64,000 bases of DNA, taken from contig NZ_BMKC01000001.1 of NCBI RefSeq assembly GCF_014643775.1, positions 248,001 through 312,000 of the forward strand, in the 5' to 3' direction. A model generated the notes under the pieces. The model was not told the origin of the DNA. It saw only the letters and a list, made by a program, of their open reading frames with translations, and did not search any database. Both the position numbers and the translations under genes were made by a program. Below, piece by piece: positions 1 to 8,500 of this stretch. Within the stretch, counting starts at the first letter, position 1, and each line of letters begins with the position of its first letter. The DNA is from Arenimonas soli. Lineage in GTDB: Bacteria > Pseudomonadota > Gammaproteobacteria > Xanthomonadales > Xanthomonadaceae.

Positions 1-697
1 GATCGCACAGGAACAAGGCGGGCTTCGGCAGTTGCCCCGCCTGGCTCATGCGCCACAGCAGATTGGTGGCGATGATGGTCTTGCCGGCGCCGGTAGCCAG
101 GGTGAGCAGCACGCGGGCGGGCTCGCCGTTCTGCTGACACAGGATAATCTTTTCAAAGGCCGCGCGGATGGCGGCGTCCTGATAGTAGCGCGAGAGCGCC
201 CAGGCCGGGCTGTCGGCCTGGAACAGCAGGGCGGCTTCCGGCTGGCTGAGATTGATGCCGGTGTCCTTGGCGTAGCGGGCGGTCAGGTCGGCGTGCGGCG
301 GGAAGTCGGCGAAGGGGAATGGGCCGCCTTGCAGGCTGGTGACACAATCGAATTCGCCATAGCGATGGCCATTGGTGGCGAACACGTACTTCACGTCGAA
401 GCGTTCGCATTGGGCATAGCCTTTGGCCTGCTGCATGCCTTTGAGTGGATCTTCCTTTTCCTTCTTGGCCTCAAGTACAGCCACCGGTAGTGGCTTGGGC
501 ATCGACCCCACTAGAACGCAAAGTAGGTAGTCAGTTCGGCCCGGACCTCTACGTCGACGCCCCTTTGGTCCGCTTGGCTCTACCGGTGCGGGGGTCAGGA
601 TCGTCTCAAGCGTAACTTGGTCGCGACTGACGTAGCCCTTCTCGCGAAGGATGGGATCAATCAAGTGGTAGCGAGTATCCGCCTCATTCATGCTCAT
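1..697 (-). CDS. hsdR: Type I restriction endonuclease R subunit (HsdR-like), 5' part only
   Basis: This is the N-terminal part (about 232 residues) of an HsdR-like DNA translocase/endonuclease; the rest lies beyond the left edge. The ATG at 697 opens a frame reading MSMNEADTRYHLIDPILREK, typical of HsdR N-termini. A PD-(D/E)XK nuclease core is visible as RTDYLL followed by VAVLEAKKEKEDP, then ATNGHRYGEFD. A Walker A motif LATGAGKT (DNA about 76-99) starts the helicase part. In type I systems HsdR cuts DNA after ATP-driven translocation with HsdM and HsdS, and neither partner is in view. It is divergent from mcrB, so two restriction systems sit side by side. I checked the frame across the whole stretch and saw no stop. 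A DEAD-box protein of a related non-type-I system is possible. Confidence 0.82.
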   Translation of the reverse strand, partial: MSMNEADTRYHLIDPILREKGYVSRDQVTLETILTPAPVEPSGPKGRRRRGPGRTDYLLCVLVGSMPKPLPVAVLEAKKEKEDPLKGMQQAKGYAQCERFDVKYVFATNGHRYGEFDCVTSLQGGPFPFADFPPHADLTARYAKDTGINLSQPEAALLFQADSPAWALSRYYQDAAIRAAFEKIILCQQNGEPARVLLTLATGAGKTIIATNLLWRMSQAGQLPKPALFLCD

Positions 698-1070
698 CGG
701 GAAAACCGCCTTACTGCTGAGTGGCCAGCTTGTTTTTGTCAACAGGACTAAAGAAAGACTTGACTGCCCCAGGCTTCCCGCCTAACGACCTGCCAGATGC
801 TGGCAGGCTAGATCCGAATACTACTGTGTGAATGCCCGTAGAGGCACGGTTTGGCCATACAACCTTTGGCAGGGTATCAATACGTGGCCACCCGGAGGTC
901 CATGGACAGGATTGGGGGCAGGACGGGGGGCGGCTTTGGTCTGTGTGGCCGCTTCCTATTATTCTCAAGGGATACTTGGTCCGGAACGAGGGCAAGTGTG
1001 ATAACAAATGGGCCTCCTGCGGTGCTCTTGCCGCCGCCTAGGCTTCGGCAATTGAATCTAAAGGTGTCCC
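698..1070. other. Intergenic region between divergent restriction genes
   Basis: About 370 bases separate the hsdR-like start from the GTG of mcrB. Open frames here are short and overlap each other on both strands without family resemblance or ribosome-binding sites, so I call no gene. The stretch presumably holds both divergent promoters. The one clear structure is the short hairpin at 789-807. Confidence 0.5.
789..807. repeat. Short perfect hairpin in the hsdR/mcrB intergenic region
   Basis: CCTGCCAG, ATG, CTGGCAGG form a perfect 8-bp stem with a 3-base loop. There is no T-run on either side, so it is not a standard terminator. Its position between divergent restriction genes would fit a protein-binding palindrome (restriction systems often have controller sites), but that role is inference. 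Confidence 0.45.
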
Positions 1071-3287
1071 GTGGCCCGATACTCCCCGCCGCACGATTCT
1101 GCTCCCATCATCGCTGCCGCCCAGCAGTGGATAGACAACTGTTTGATTGTTGATGGCAGTGTCTTCTCAAAAGAGGAGGTCTGGACGGTAGCAAACTTCG
1201 AAGCGCTGGATCGTTTTGTGGTTCAGCGGCCCGACGCCGGGGATGGAAGCTTCTACGAAAAGCTAGAACTTCAGGTCGCCGACGCGCCGCCCGGCGCCAG
1301 GAAGCTGATGGCTGAAATGCTCTGGGCGCTCCTCTTGTTCCCCAGCAACATCACTGAGGAGATGAAGCGCGAGAGCATCGTCAACGTATGGGGTTGGTCT
1401 GGCGACTCGCTCGATCCAGGCCATCCGCTACTTGCTGACGACCTGCTGGATGGAATCGGCTCTGCGGGCATGGGCATGAATACCAATCGCTGGCGCGAGG
1501 TGAATTACCTGATCGCGCTTGGCAAGACGATCAAGCAGCTGCCCGAGGCGACTCGAAGGACCGTGCTAACGGACTACGATCAATTCATGCATTGGATCGG
1601 TACTGTGCCAATGGAAGGCGAGCGTCAATTCCGTCACATGCTCCGGTACTTTCTGTTCCCGGATCGGGTTGAGCGGATGTCCAGCAATGGAGACCGACGC
1701 CGAGTCCTTGCTGGGTTCGGCGTCGCCCCGGTCAACGTCACGAGAAGATGGACCGATCGCCAGCTGGACGACGAGCTGTTGAAACTGCGATTGGCGCAAG
1801 AAGCGCGCTTCGGTGCAACGGACTTAGACTTTTACCTGCATCCCTTGCGAGACGAATGGCAGAAGCCGAACGAGGGTCCTGCTGATGTGGAGGCAGATGA
1901 AGAGGCGCTGGCAGGAGGGGTCAGCGAGCCCGGGGTGTCGGTCTACGCCCTGGCAATGGTCCGCGCCAAGAATCTGATACTTTTCGGTCCTCCCGGTACG
2001 GGCAAGACCTACCGGCTGCAGCAAATGTTTCGCGACTACACGGATCAGCCGGCTGATATTGATCGTAGGGCTTGGGAAATGCAGTTGGTTGCGGCCTACG
2101 GTTGGCGCGCAGTCATCGCGGTTGCCTTGGCGCAGATCGGGGCGCGCACTAAGGTTGCGGACCTGGAGGGGCACCCGATCATTCGCGCAAAGGCCGCGCA
2201 GAGGAATCGGACAGGAACGGTACGTCCGACCATTTGGGGGTACTTGCAGGAACATGCCAGTCGGGAGCCGAATACGGTGAACGTGGCAGTTCACCGCGCC
2301 CCCTATACCTTCGAGAAGGATGAGGACTCCTTTTGGTCGGTCGTCAAGGATTGGCGGGATGAGGATGCAGAGGCAGCAGAGCTTCACGATCGCTGGCTCG
2401 CTGGTCCTGCCAAGAACGCGGCGCCAGTAAAGCGGTATCGCGTTGTGACCTTCCACCCCTCATATTCCTACGAGGATTTTGTTGTCGGGCTTCGGCCCGT
2501 GGCGAACACGGACTCTGGTGCCGCCGTAGGGTTTCGAATGGTGGACGGCATCTTCAAGCAGGCCTGTGCCGAGGCCCGGGCCAATCCGACGCGGCGCCAC
2601 GCGTTGTTTATTGACGAGATCAATCGCGCTGATATCGCCAAGGTATTTGGCGAGCTGATCACCTTGATCGAGCTCGACAAGCGTGCCCGCTATGACGGGG
2701 CGGGCAACCTTGTGGCGGGCATGGAAGTGCAATTGCCAGGTACGGGGTTGGAGGAAGGTGAAGACGAGCGCTTCGGCGTTCCCGACAATCTGGACATCAT
2801 CGGCACCATGAACACCGCGGATAGGTCAATCGCCCTGCTGGACATCGCGTTGCGCCGTCGCTTCGAATTTCGTGAGATCGGCCCCGAGTACTCCGTGATT
2901 GACCGGCATGTCGAGGATGTTGATTTAGCCCGGCTGTTGCGGGCGATCAATGATCGAATCGAGTTCCTGGCGGACCGGGATCGTCTTGTCGGGCATGCCT
3001 ATCTGACCAGCGTACGGTCGATCGCGGATCTGAGGGCGGTATTCCATGGCCGCATCATTCCGTTGCTGCAGGAATACTTTTTCGACGACTGGAGCCGCGT
3101 GGAGATGGTGCTGTCGAATGGTTCAGGGCACTCGCCACTCCTGGCCCGCGAGGTGCTTGAAGCACGCAAGCTCTTCGGGGGTTCCGAGTTTAGCGATCTA
3201 GCTCCACAGTTCCGCTATCGCGTGACTGACCCGGCGGGTTGGAGTTCGCTGGACTTCATCAGTCTCTACAAGGCTGTCCAGGCCTGA
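1071..3287 (+). CDS. mcrB: McrB-type GTPase/AAA+ subunit of a modification-dependent restriction enzyme
   Basis: This 738-residue AAA+ protein should be the GTP-driven motor of an McrBC system, which cuts DNA carrying modified cytosines. Visible motifs are Walker A GPPGTGKT (about 306-313), Walker B LFIDEIN (Asp515-Glu516) and the McrB-type signature MNTADRS (about 580-586) followed by an arginine-rich LLDIALRRRFEF. The first 290 residues form a separate N-terminal region with no motif I recognise. In McrB proteins this part reads the modified base and varies widely, so the target cannot be given. The start is a GTG at 1071; the in-frame sequence before it is not protein-like. mcrC follows after two bases, so the two are co-transcribed. 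The gene is less GC-rich than its neighbours, suggesting acquisition by transfer. Confidence 0.9.
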   Translation: MARYSPPHDSAPIIAAAQQWIDNCLIVDGSVFSKEEVWTVANFEALDRFVVQRPDAGDGSFYEKLELQVADAPPGARKLMAEMLWALLLFPSNITEEMKRESIVNVWGWSGDSLDPGHPLLADDLLDGIGSAGMGMNTNRWREVNYLIALGKTIKQLPEATRRTVLTDYDQFMHWIGTVPMEGERQFRHMLRYFLFPDRVERMSSNGDRRRVLAGFGVAPVNVTRRWTDRQLDDELLKLRLAQEARFGATDLDFYLHPLRDEWQKPNEGPADVEADEEALAGGVSEPGVSVYALAMVRAKNLILFGPPGTGKTYRLQQMFRDYTDQPADIDRRAWEMQLVAAYGWRAVIAVALAQIGARTKVADLEGHPIIRAKAAQRNRTGTVRPTIWGYLQEHASREPNTVNVAVHRAPYTFEKDEDSFWSVVKDWRDEDAEAAELHDRWLAGPAKNAAPVKRYRVVTFHPSYSYEDFVVGLRPVANTDSGAAVGFRMVDGIFKQACAEARANPTRRHALFIDEINRADIAKVFGELITLIELDKRARYDGAGNLVAGMEVQLPGTGLEEGEDERFGVPDNLDIIGTMNTADRSIALLDIALRRRFEFREIGPEYSVIDRHVEDVDLARLLRAINDRIEFLADRDRLVGHAYLTSVRSIADLRAVFHGRIIPLLQEYFFDDWSRVEMVLSNGSGHSPLLAREVLEARKLFGGSEFSDLAPQFRYRVTDPAGWSSLDFISLYKAVQA

Positions 3288-3289
3288 AG

Positions 3290-4549
3290 ATGCCCGCATT
3301 ACTAACGGCGTGGGAGCACGAAACCCTTGCGATCGGCCAAGGCGCTCGAGACCTGTCTGCGTCTGAGGTGGATATGCTGGCCTCCATTAGCCGCACTCGG
3401 CCCGGCTTTTGCACTCTGGGAAATCGGAGTGTGCGGCTGGCCCAATTTGCCGGCTTGGTGAATCTGGGCGGTCGTGTACTTGAGGTGCTGCCAAAAGTCG
3501 CTAGTTCCAACGATGCTTCTGCGGACCGTGGAACGTTCCTTCGATTGCTCCATGCCGCCAAGCGCGTGCCTATCCATTCGCGGGGAGCGGTCGGTCACAG
3601 TGTCGAGCGGCGGACTCTGCTGGGCGTATTCATCGACGCCTTCCTCGAGGAGGTATCCCTGTTGGTGCGAGGGGGCTTACTTCGCCAGTACCAATCGCTA
3701 ACTGACGACCTGCGAGTGGTTCGTGGCCGGCTTCAAGTCACGCGTCAGGCGACCGTACACGGCATGCGTCCGGACGTGATCAGCTGCCGGTTTGACGAGC
3801 TTTCAATCGACAATCCGAGGAACCAGGTGCTGCGCACCGCGCTTTCGGTAGTTCGACCTTGGATTGAGAGCGTGGACGCCGCGCGTCGAGTGGCGGAGCT
3901 TGGTGCCGCGTTTGAAGGGGCCGCCTTGTTGCGAAATGCCCTTCCAGTGATTGATGGATTGCTGCCAGACCGCCGGGCCATTCGTTACCAAGATGCGCTT
4001 CGTTGGGCGGAGCTGATACTAAGGCTGCTCTCGCCAAACCTGCGCTCAGGTAATAGTCCGGCGCCTGAAATGCTCTTCGACATGAATCGACTTTTCGAGG
4101 CGGCCATTGCAGCGAATCTGAAAAGGCGCGGCCGACCCTTGGGGGTCGAGCTTTCAGTGCAAGACACCAGTCATGAATTGGAGGATCGCGAGTCGCATCC
4201 TGCCTTCAAGCTACGGCCTGACATGGTGCTACGCAGCAACGGATCATTGGTGGCCATTGTGGATACCAAATGGACGCTGTCAGCGCCTGGAAGATCCGGC
4301 CGTATCGAGCCCGAAGCGTCTCACGTGTACCAGATGAATGCCTACGCGAGCGCGTTCGGCTGTGAGGAGTTCTACCTCGTTTATCCTTGGCATTCGGGAG
4401 TGGACTCAGCCGCGCCCTCCGTCTTCCATTTGAAGCGGCGCGGTGGAGGACCGGTTCGTCTGAATGTGGTCTGTGTAGATGTCGGCAGCGACGATTTTCC
4501 GGCCAGGCACGGTTGTTTCCACTTTCTGGATGGTTCAGAGACCTCGTGA
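3290..4549 (+). CDS. mcrC: McrC-type nuclease subunit of the McrBC restriction enzyme
   Basis: This 419-residue protein carries the nuclease of the McrBC complex. A C-terminal PD-(D/E)XK core is visible: FKLRPDMVLR followed about 15 residues later by AIVDTKWTL, giving the acidic pair and the catalytic lysine. The N-terminal half has the usual McrC pattern (GRVLEVLPK, LLRQYQ, LRVVRGRLQ). The ATG at 3290 lies 2 bases after the mcrB stop and is chosen over an upstream in-frame start inside mcrB. McrC alone is inactive in known systems and is driven by McrB GTP hydrolysis. The 3' end overlaps the convergent AraC-type gene by 15 bases, which marks the sharp edge of the restriction patch. Confidence 0.9.
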   Translation: MPALLTAWEHETLAIGQGARDLSASEVDMLASISRTRPGFCTLGNRSVRLAQFAGLVNLGGRVLEVLPKVASSNDASADRGTFLRLLHAAKRVPIHSRGAVGHSVERRTLLGVFIDAFLEEVSLLVRGGLLRQYQSLTDDLRVVRGRLQVTRQATVHGMRPDVISCRFDELSIDNPRNQVLRTALSVVRPWIESVDAARRVAELGAAFEGAALLRNALPVIDGLLPDRRAIRYQDALRWAELILRLLSPNLRSGNSPAPEMLFDMNRLFEAAIAANLKRRGRPLGVELSVQDTSHELEDRESHPAFKLRPDMVLRSNGSLVAIVDTKWTLSAPGRSGRIEPEASHVYQMNAYASAFGCEEFYLVYPWHSGVDSAAPSVFHLKRRGGGPVRLNVVCVDVGSDDFPARHGCFHFLDGSETS

Positions 4550-5440
4550 GAAGCGCCTAGGTGATGTCCCGACAACTCGTTTGAATGACGAATTGAAGGT
4601 GCTCGCGCAGCTGTATCCGACTCGTTCGGCCACTTCGGCAATCTTGGGGCCGCCTGGTTGCAGGAGTGACTTCGCCACCGCCATCCTCCACCTCAACAAG
4701 TACTCCATCGGGGGTACCCCCACAGCCTGTGTGAACCGTTCGAAAAGTGCCGACCGCGACAGCGCCGCCTCCTTCGCCAGCGCCGCCATAGTCCACTTCC
4801 GCCCAACCTCCGCGTGCATCCGCTGCAGGGCCACTGCGATTCGCGGATCCGCCAACCCGCGCAGCAACCCGGGCGGCGCACTGGCCTTCTCGGCCTGGCT
4901 CCGAAGGGCTTCGATCAGCAGCGCATCCACCAGTCGGGCCTGCATCAATTCGCGACCCGGGCGAATGTCGGTGGCCTCTTCGCGCAGTAGTTGCACCAGG
5001 CGGGTCAGGCGGTCGGCGCCGCGCACGTGCACCTGACCGGGCAGCAGGGATACCAAGAGCCCGGCATCGGGCGCGGCGAACTCGAACCAGCCACCCAGGG
5101 AAACGAAGTCGGCGTCGCCGCCCAGGCGGCCATGGCGCAGCAGGCGGTCGTCCAGGACCACGGCCCCAGCCTGTGGGTCCAGCGACATCGGCGGAGTCGG
5201 GGCCCCGCCGGATAGGGTGAAGCCCGGCGTGGCGGGCAGCAGCACGAAGTCGCCGGCCTGCAGGTCCAGCGGCGGTTGGCCGTCGACGGCCAGGCGGGCC
5301 TGGCCGGCCAGGATCACAGTGAAGGCGGGCTGGCCGAAGGCGCCGTAGCGCACGGCCCAGTCGCCGGCGCCCTCAATGGTCCGGGAGAACACGGCACGCG
5401 GTTGCAGGCGGCGGATGACTTCCGAGAGGGGATCGCTCAT
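4535..5440 (-). CDS. AraC-family transcriptional regulator with cupin sensor domain
   Basis: A 301-residue regulator. The N-terminal 180 residues form a cupin-like sensor (FTVILAGQARLAVDGQPP, LQAGDFVLLP), as in the Cupin_6 AraC subgroup. The C-terminal 100 residues carry two helix-turn-helix units, the first around WTMAALAKEAALSRSALFER and the second around IAEVAERVGYSCASTFN. The ATG at 5440 is chosen because longer in-frame extensions run into the divergent dehydrogenase gene. It is divergently placed 93 bases from the short-chain dehydrogenase, an arrangement in which such regulators usually control the neighbour, often in response to a small reactive molecule. The inducer is unknown. Confidence 0.85.
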   Translation of the reverse strand: MSDPLSEVIRRLQPRAVFSRTIEGAGDWAVRYGAFGQPAFTVILAGQARLAVDGQPPLDLQAGDFVLLPATPGFTLSGGAPTPPMSLDPQAGAVVLDDRLLRHGRLGGDADFVSLGGWFEFAAPDAGLLVSLLPGQVHVRGADRLTRLVQLLREEATDIRPGRELMQARLVDALLIEALRSQAEKASAPPGLLRGLADPRIAVALQRMHAEVGRKWTMAALAKEAALSRSALFERFTQAVGVPPMEYLLRWRMAVAKSLLQPGGPKIAEVAERVGYSCASTFNSSFKRVVGTSPRRFSRGL

Positions 5441-5533
5441 TCCGGACGCTCGCGAATGAAAACGGGATTCTGAAGCGTAGTCCGTCCGGGTGCCGGGCGC
5501 CAAGCTGGACTCCCCAAACCAAGGAGTCCCGCC

Positions 5534-6277
5534 ATGAAGTCGATCCTCATCACCGGTTGTTCGTCCGGCTACGGCCTGGCCACCGCCCGCCATTTCGTCG
5601 CCCACGGGTGGCGCGTCGTTGCGACGATGCGCAGCCCGAAGCCCGACCTGTTCCCGGCCTCGCCGAACCTGCAGCTGCTGCCGCTGGACGTTACCGATGC
5701 CAACAGTATCCATGCCGCCTTCGACGCAGCCGGCGAGCTGGACGTGGTCGTCAATAACGCCGGCATCGGGGTAGTGGGTGCCTTCGAAGCCATGCCCGCC
5801 GCGACGGTGGACGAGGTCTTCAACACCAACACCTTCGGCACCATGGCCGTTTGCCAGGCGGCGATCCCGCGGCTGCGGGCGCGGGGCGCGGGCGTGCTGG
5901 TCAACGTCACTTCCAGCGTCACCCTGGCGCGCATGCCACTGGCGGCCGTGTATTCGGCCAGCAAGGCGGCGGTGGATGCGTTCACGGCGTCGCTGGCATT
6001 TGAGCTAGAGCCGTTCGGTATCCGGGCCAAGCTGGTTCTGCCGGGGTACGGGCCGACCACGGCGTTCGCGGCCAACGGCGGCGAGCGGATGCAGGGACTG
6101 GTGCCGCCGGCTTATGCGGCGTTCGCCGAGAAAGTGTTTGCTCAATTCGCGAATGTGTCGGTGACCACGCGTGAGACCGACGTCGCCGAGGCGGTGTGGC
6201 GGGCGGTGCACGACACGACGGGGCAGCTGCGGTTTCCGGCGGGTGCGGACGCGGTGGCGTTGGCGCAGGGGCGGTGA
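5534..6277 (+). CDS. Short-chain dehydrogenase/reductase (SDR), classical type
   Basis: A 247-residue NAD(P)-dependent oxidoreductase. The Rossmann motif TGCSSGYG lies at residues 7-14, NNAGIG around 75-80, and the catalytic pair Tyr140-x3-Lys144 (YSASK) with an upstream Ser in VNVTSSV. An arginine pair after the second strand (ATMRSP) hints at NADP preference. AGGAG precedes the ATG at 5534 with good spacing. It is divergent from the AraC regulator, its probable controller. The substrate cannot be inferred; SDR-AraC pairs of this kind often deal with quinones, aldehydes or xenobiotics. It ends just before a bidirectional terminator shared with convergent metK. Confidence 0.88.
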   Translation: MKSILITGCSSGYGLATARHFVAHGWRVVATMRSPKPDLFPASPNLQLLPLDVTDANSIHAAFDAAGELDVVVNNAGIGVVGAFEAMPAATVDEVFNTNTFGTMAVCQAAIPRLRARGAGVLVNVTSSVTLARMPLAAVYSASKAAVDAFTASLAFELEPFGIRAKLVLPGYGPTTAFAANGGERMQGLVPPAYAAFAEKVFAQFANVSVTTRETDVAEAVWRAVHDTTGQLRFPAGADAVALAQGR

Positions 6278-6282
6278 AATGG

Positions 6283-6309
6283 AAACGGGCCGCTTTCGCG
6301 GCCCGTTTT
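6283..6309. terminator. Bidirectional intrinsic terminator between SDR gene and metK
   Basis: A perfect 11-bp stem (6283-6293 with 6298-6308) closes a TTTC loop. It is followed by T's on the plus strand and preceded by A's, so it can also stop transcription arriving from metK on the minus strand. Confidence 0.85.
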
Positions 6310-6355
6310 CCCTCACCCCAGCCATCTCCCGCAAGCGGGAGAGGGAGTAGGCGCA

Positions 6356-7570
6356 TTACTTCTTCAGGCCAGCAGCCTTGCGCAGGCCTTCGGCCTTATC
6401 GGTCTTTTCCCACGAAAACGCGGTGGCAGTGTGCTTCTTGCCCTTGGCGTCGGTGTAGGTGATCTGCTTGGGCTTGCGGCCGAAGTGGCCGTAGGCCGCG
6501 GTGGCGCGGTAGATGGGGTGCAGCAGGTCGAGCATCTTCATGATGCCGTAGGGGCGCAGGTCGAAGTGCTGGCGGATCAGCTTCTCGATCTTCTCGTCGC
6601 TGATCTTGCCGGTGCCGAAGGTGGTGACCGAGATGGAGGTCGGCTCGGCCACGCCGATGGCGTAGGAAACCTGCACTTCGCACTTGTCGGCCAGGCCGGC
6701 GGCGACCACGTTCTTGGCGACGTAGCGCGCCGCGTAGGCGGCCGAACGGTCGACCTTGGACGGGTCCTTGCCGCTGAACGCGCCGCCGCCGTGGCGGGCC
6801 ATGCCGCCGTAGGTATCCACGATGATCTTGCGGCCGGTCAGGCCGGCGTCGCCCACCGGGCCGCCGATCTCGAACTTGCCGGTCGGGTTGATGTGGATCT
6901 TCGACTTCGGCAGCGCCTTCAGCCACGCCTTGGGCAGCACGGGCTCGAGGATGTGCTTCATCACGCCCGCCACCAGGTCCTTCTGCTTCACGCCCGGGTC
7001 GTGCTGGGTCGAAAGCACCACGGCGTCGAGGCCGACGATCTTGTTGCCGTCGTAGCGCAGGGTCACCTGGCTCTTCGCGTCCGGGCGCAGCCACTTGAGC
7101 TTGCCGGACTTGCGCACCTTGGCCTGCTGTTCGACCAGGCGGTGGGCGTAATAGATCGGGGCCGGCATGAATTCCGGCGCCTCGTTGCAGGCGTAGCCGA
7201 ACATCAGGCCCTGGTCGCCGGCGCCCTGTTCCTCGGGCTTCTTGCGGTCCACGCCCTGGGCGATGTGCGGCGACTGCTTGCCGATCATGTTGACGATGGC
7301 GCAGGTGTGGCCGTCGAAGCCGACGTTCGAGTTGTCGTAGCCGATGTCGTTGATCACCTTGCGGGTGATCTCCTCGATGTCCACCCAGGCGTTGGTGGTG
7401 ATTTCGCCGGCGACGATGGCGGCGCCGGTCTTCACCAGGGTTTCGCAGGCAACGCGCGCATTCGGGTCCTGGGCGAGGATCGCGTCCAGCACCGCATCGG
7501 AAATCTGGTCGGCGAGCTTGTCCGGGTGGCCTTCGGAAACCGACTCGGAGGTGAAGAGGTAGCTGGACAT
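6356..7570 (-). CDS. metK: S-adenosylmethionine synthase (methionine adenosyltransferase)
   Basis: This 404-residue cytosolic enzyme makes S-adenosylmethionine from ATP and methionine. The family signatures are present: [18 protein letters not shown] near the N-terminus, the [12 protein letters not shown] loop (about 125) and [19 protein letters not shown] (about 265-283). Length is normal (E. coli MetK is 384). The C-terminus carries an extra basic tail ([10 protein letters not shown]). The ATG at 7570 matches the usual [11 protein letters not shown] start. About 175 bases separate it from the divergent lipoprotein gene; I looked there for a SAM or SAH riboswitch and recognised none. A single-copy essential gene. 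Confidence 0.98.
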   Translation of the reverse strand: MSSYLFTSESVSEGHPDKLADQISDAVLDAILAQDPNARVACETLVKTGAAIVAGEITTNAWVDIEEITRKVINDIGYDNSNVGFDGHTCAIVNMIGKQSPHIAQGVDRKKPEEQGAGDQGLMFGYACNEAPEFMPAPIYYAHRLVEQQAKVRKSGKLKWLRPDAKSQVTLRYDGNKIVGLDAVVLSTQHDPGVKQKDLVAGVMKHILEPVLPKAWLKALPKSKIHINPTGKFEIGGPVGDAGLTGRKIIVDTYGGMARHGGGAFSGKDPSKVDRSAAYAARYVAKNVVAAGLADKCEVQVSYAIGVAEPTSISVTTFGTGKISDEKIEKLIRQHFDLRPYGIMKMLDLLHPIYRATAAYGHFGRKPKQITYTDAKGKKHTATAFSWEKTDKAEGLRKAAGLKK

Positions 7571-7745
7571 TCGGTCTTATATCCTTTGATTGCGATGAAA
7601 GGATGGGTGAAGGGGCGAAATGATACACGCCCCGGCCCCGGGGTGCATCCTGCCGCCCGGCCCGTTTCCGCAGCGTTAAGCCCCGGGCGGTGGCCAGCGG
7701 TTAGGGTCGGGACTGCCATTCCCGGCCACATGAGGAATTTCCCGC

Positions 7746-8345
7746 ATGCGAACTCCTACCGTTTCCCTTGCCCGTTCCCTTCGCCCCCTTGTCGCCGCCT
7801 TTGCCGTAGCCGGCCTCGTTGGCTGTGCCAGCTACGTCAAGCGCGACGAATTCAATGCCACCGTCGCCGAACTGCGCGCCGCCGACCAGGCCCAGAACCA
7901 GCGCCTGGATCAACTGCAGGCCAGCATGGAAGAGCGCTTTGGCCAGTACGACGCCCGCTTCGCCCAGTTCGAGGGCCGGCTGCACGTCGAAACCACCGCC
8001 CACTTCGACTACGGCAAGGCCGACGTGCGCGAGGCCGACAAGCCGATGCTGGCCGACTTCGCCAAGACCCTGTCCGAACACCACGACGGTGTGGTGGTGA
8101 CGGTGGAAGGCTTCACCGACCCCGCCGGCTCGGCCAGCTACAACCAGCGCCTGGGCCAGCGCCGCGCCGACGCGGTGCGTGATTTCCTGGTCAGCCAGGG
8201 CCTGGCCGCCGACCAGGTGCGCGCGGTCAGCTACGGCGAAGCCAACAACCGCCAGATCCGCCCCGGCGCCTGGGGTGACGAAGGCCTGGCCAATCGCCGC
8301 GTCGCGTTGGTCATCGACTTCGTCGAGGCCGTCGCCGCGCGCTGA
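7746..8345 (+). CDS. OmpA-family lipoprotein with peptidoglycan-binding C-terminal domain
   Basis: A 199-residue envelope protein. The signal peptide ends in the lipobox LVGC, so the mature protein should begin at a lipidated Cys near residue 27. A short coiled-coil-like segment follows (ELRAADQAQNQRLDQLQ), as in Lpp or Pal-like spacers. The C-terminal 120 residues form an OmpA/MotB domain: HFDYGKADVREADKP, VEGFTDPAGSASYNQRLGQRRADAVRDFL, and a final NRRVALVI. This domain binds diaminopimelate in peptidoglycan and anchors the outer membrane to the wall. GAGGAA precedes the ATG, and a strong terminator follows, so it is a single-gene transcript. It is not Pal of the Tol-Pal system by context. 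Confidence 0.88.
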   Translation: MRTPTVSLARSLRPLVAAFAVAGLVGCASYVKRDEFNATVAELRAADQAQNQRLDQLQASMEERFGQYDARFAQFEGRLHVETTAHFDYGKADVREADKPMLADFAKTLSEHHDGVVVTVEGFTDPAGSASYNQRLGQRRADAVRDFLVSQGLAADQVRAVSYGEANNRQIRPGAWGDEGLANRRVALVIDFVEAVAAR

Positions 8346-8368
8346 GGCGGTTCGCCTTCGTTTCACCG

Positions 8369-8399
8369 ACAGGCCGGGCCAATGTGCCCGGCCTGTTTT
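8369..8399 (+). terminator. Intrinsic terminator after the OmpA-like lipoprotein gene
   Basis: An 11-bp perfect stem (8369-8379 with 8386-8396), a six-base loop and TTTT at the 3' side. Confidence 0.88.
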
Positions 8400-8500
8400 G
8401 TTTCCGGGCCCGCCTGTCACCGGCCTGACGCCTCCGGGTAACCGGGCTGCAAGGCAAGCGGCCCAAGCTTCGCGGCAATCCCCCCGTCCACGGACGCCGC

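Noticed and set aside
7571-7745. A SAM or SAH riboswitch upstream of metK
   Set aside because: No recognisable aptamer motif; the region is an ordinary GC-rich divergent promoter.
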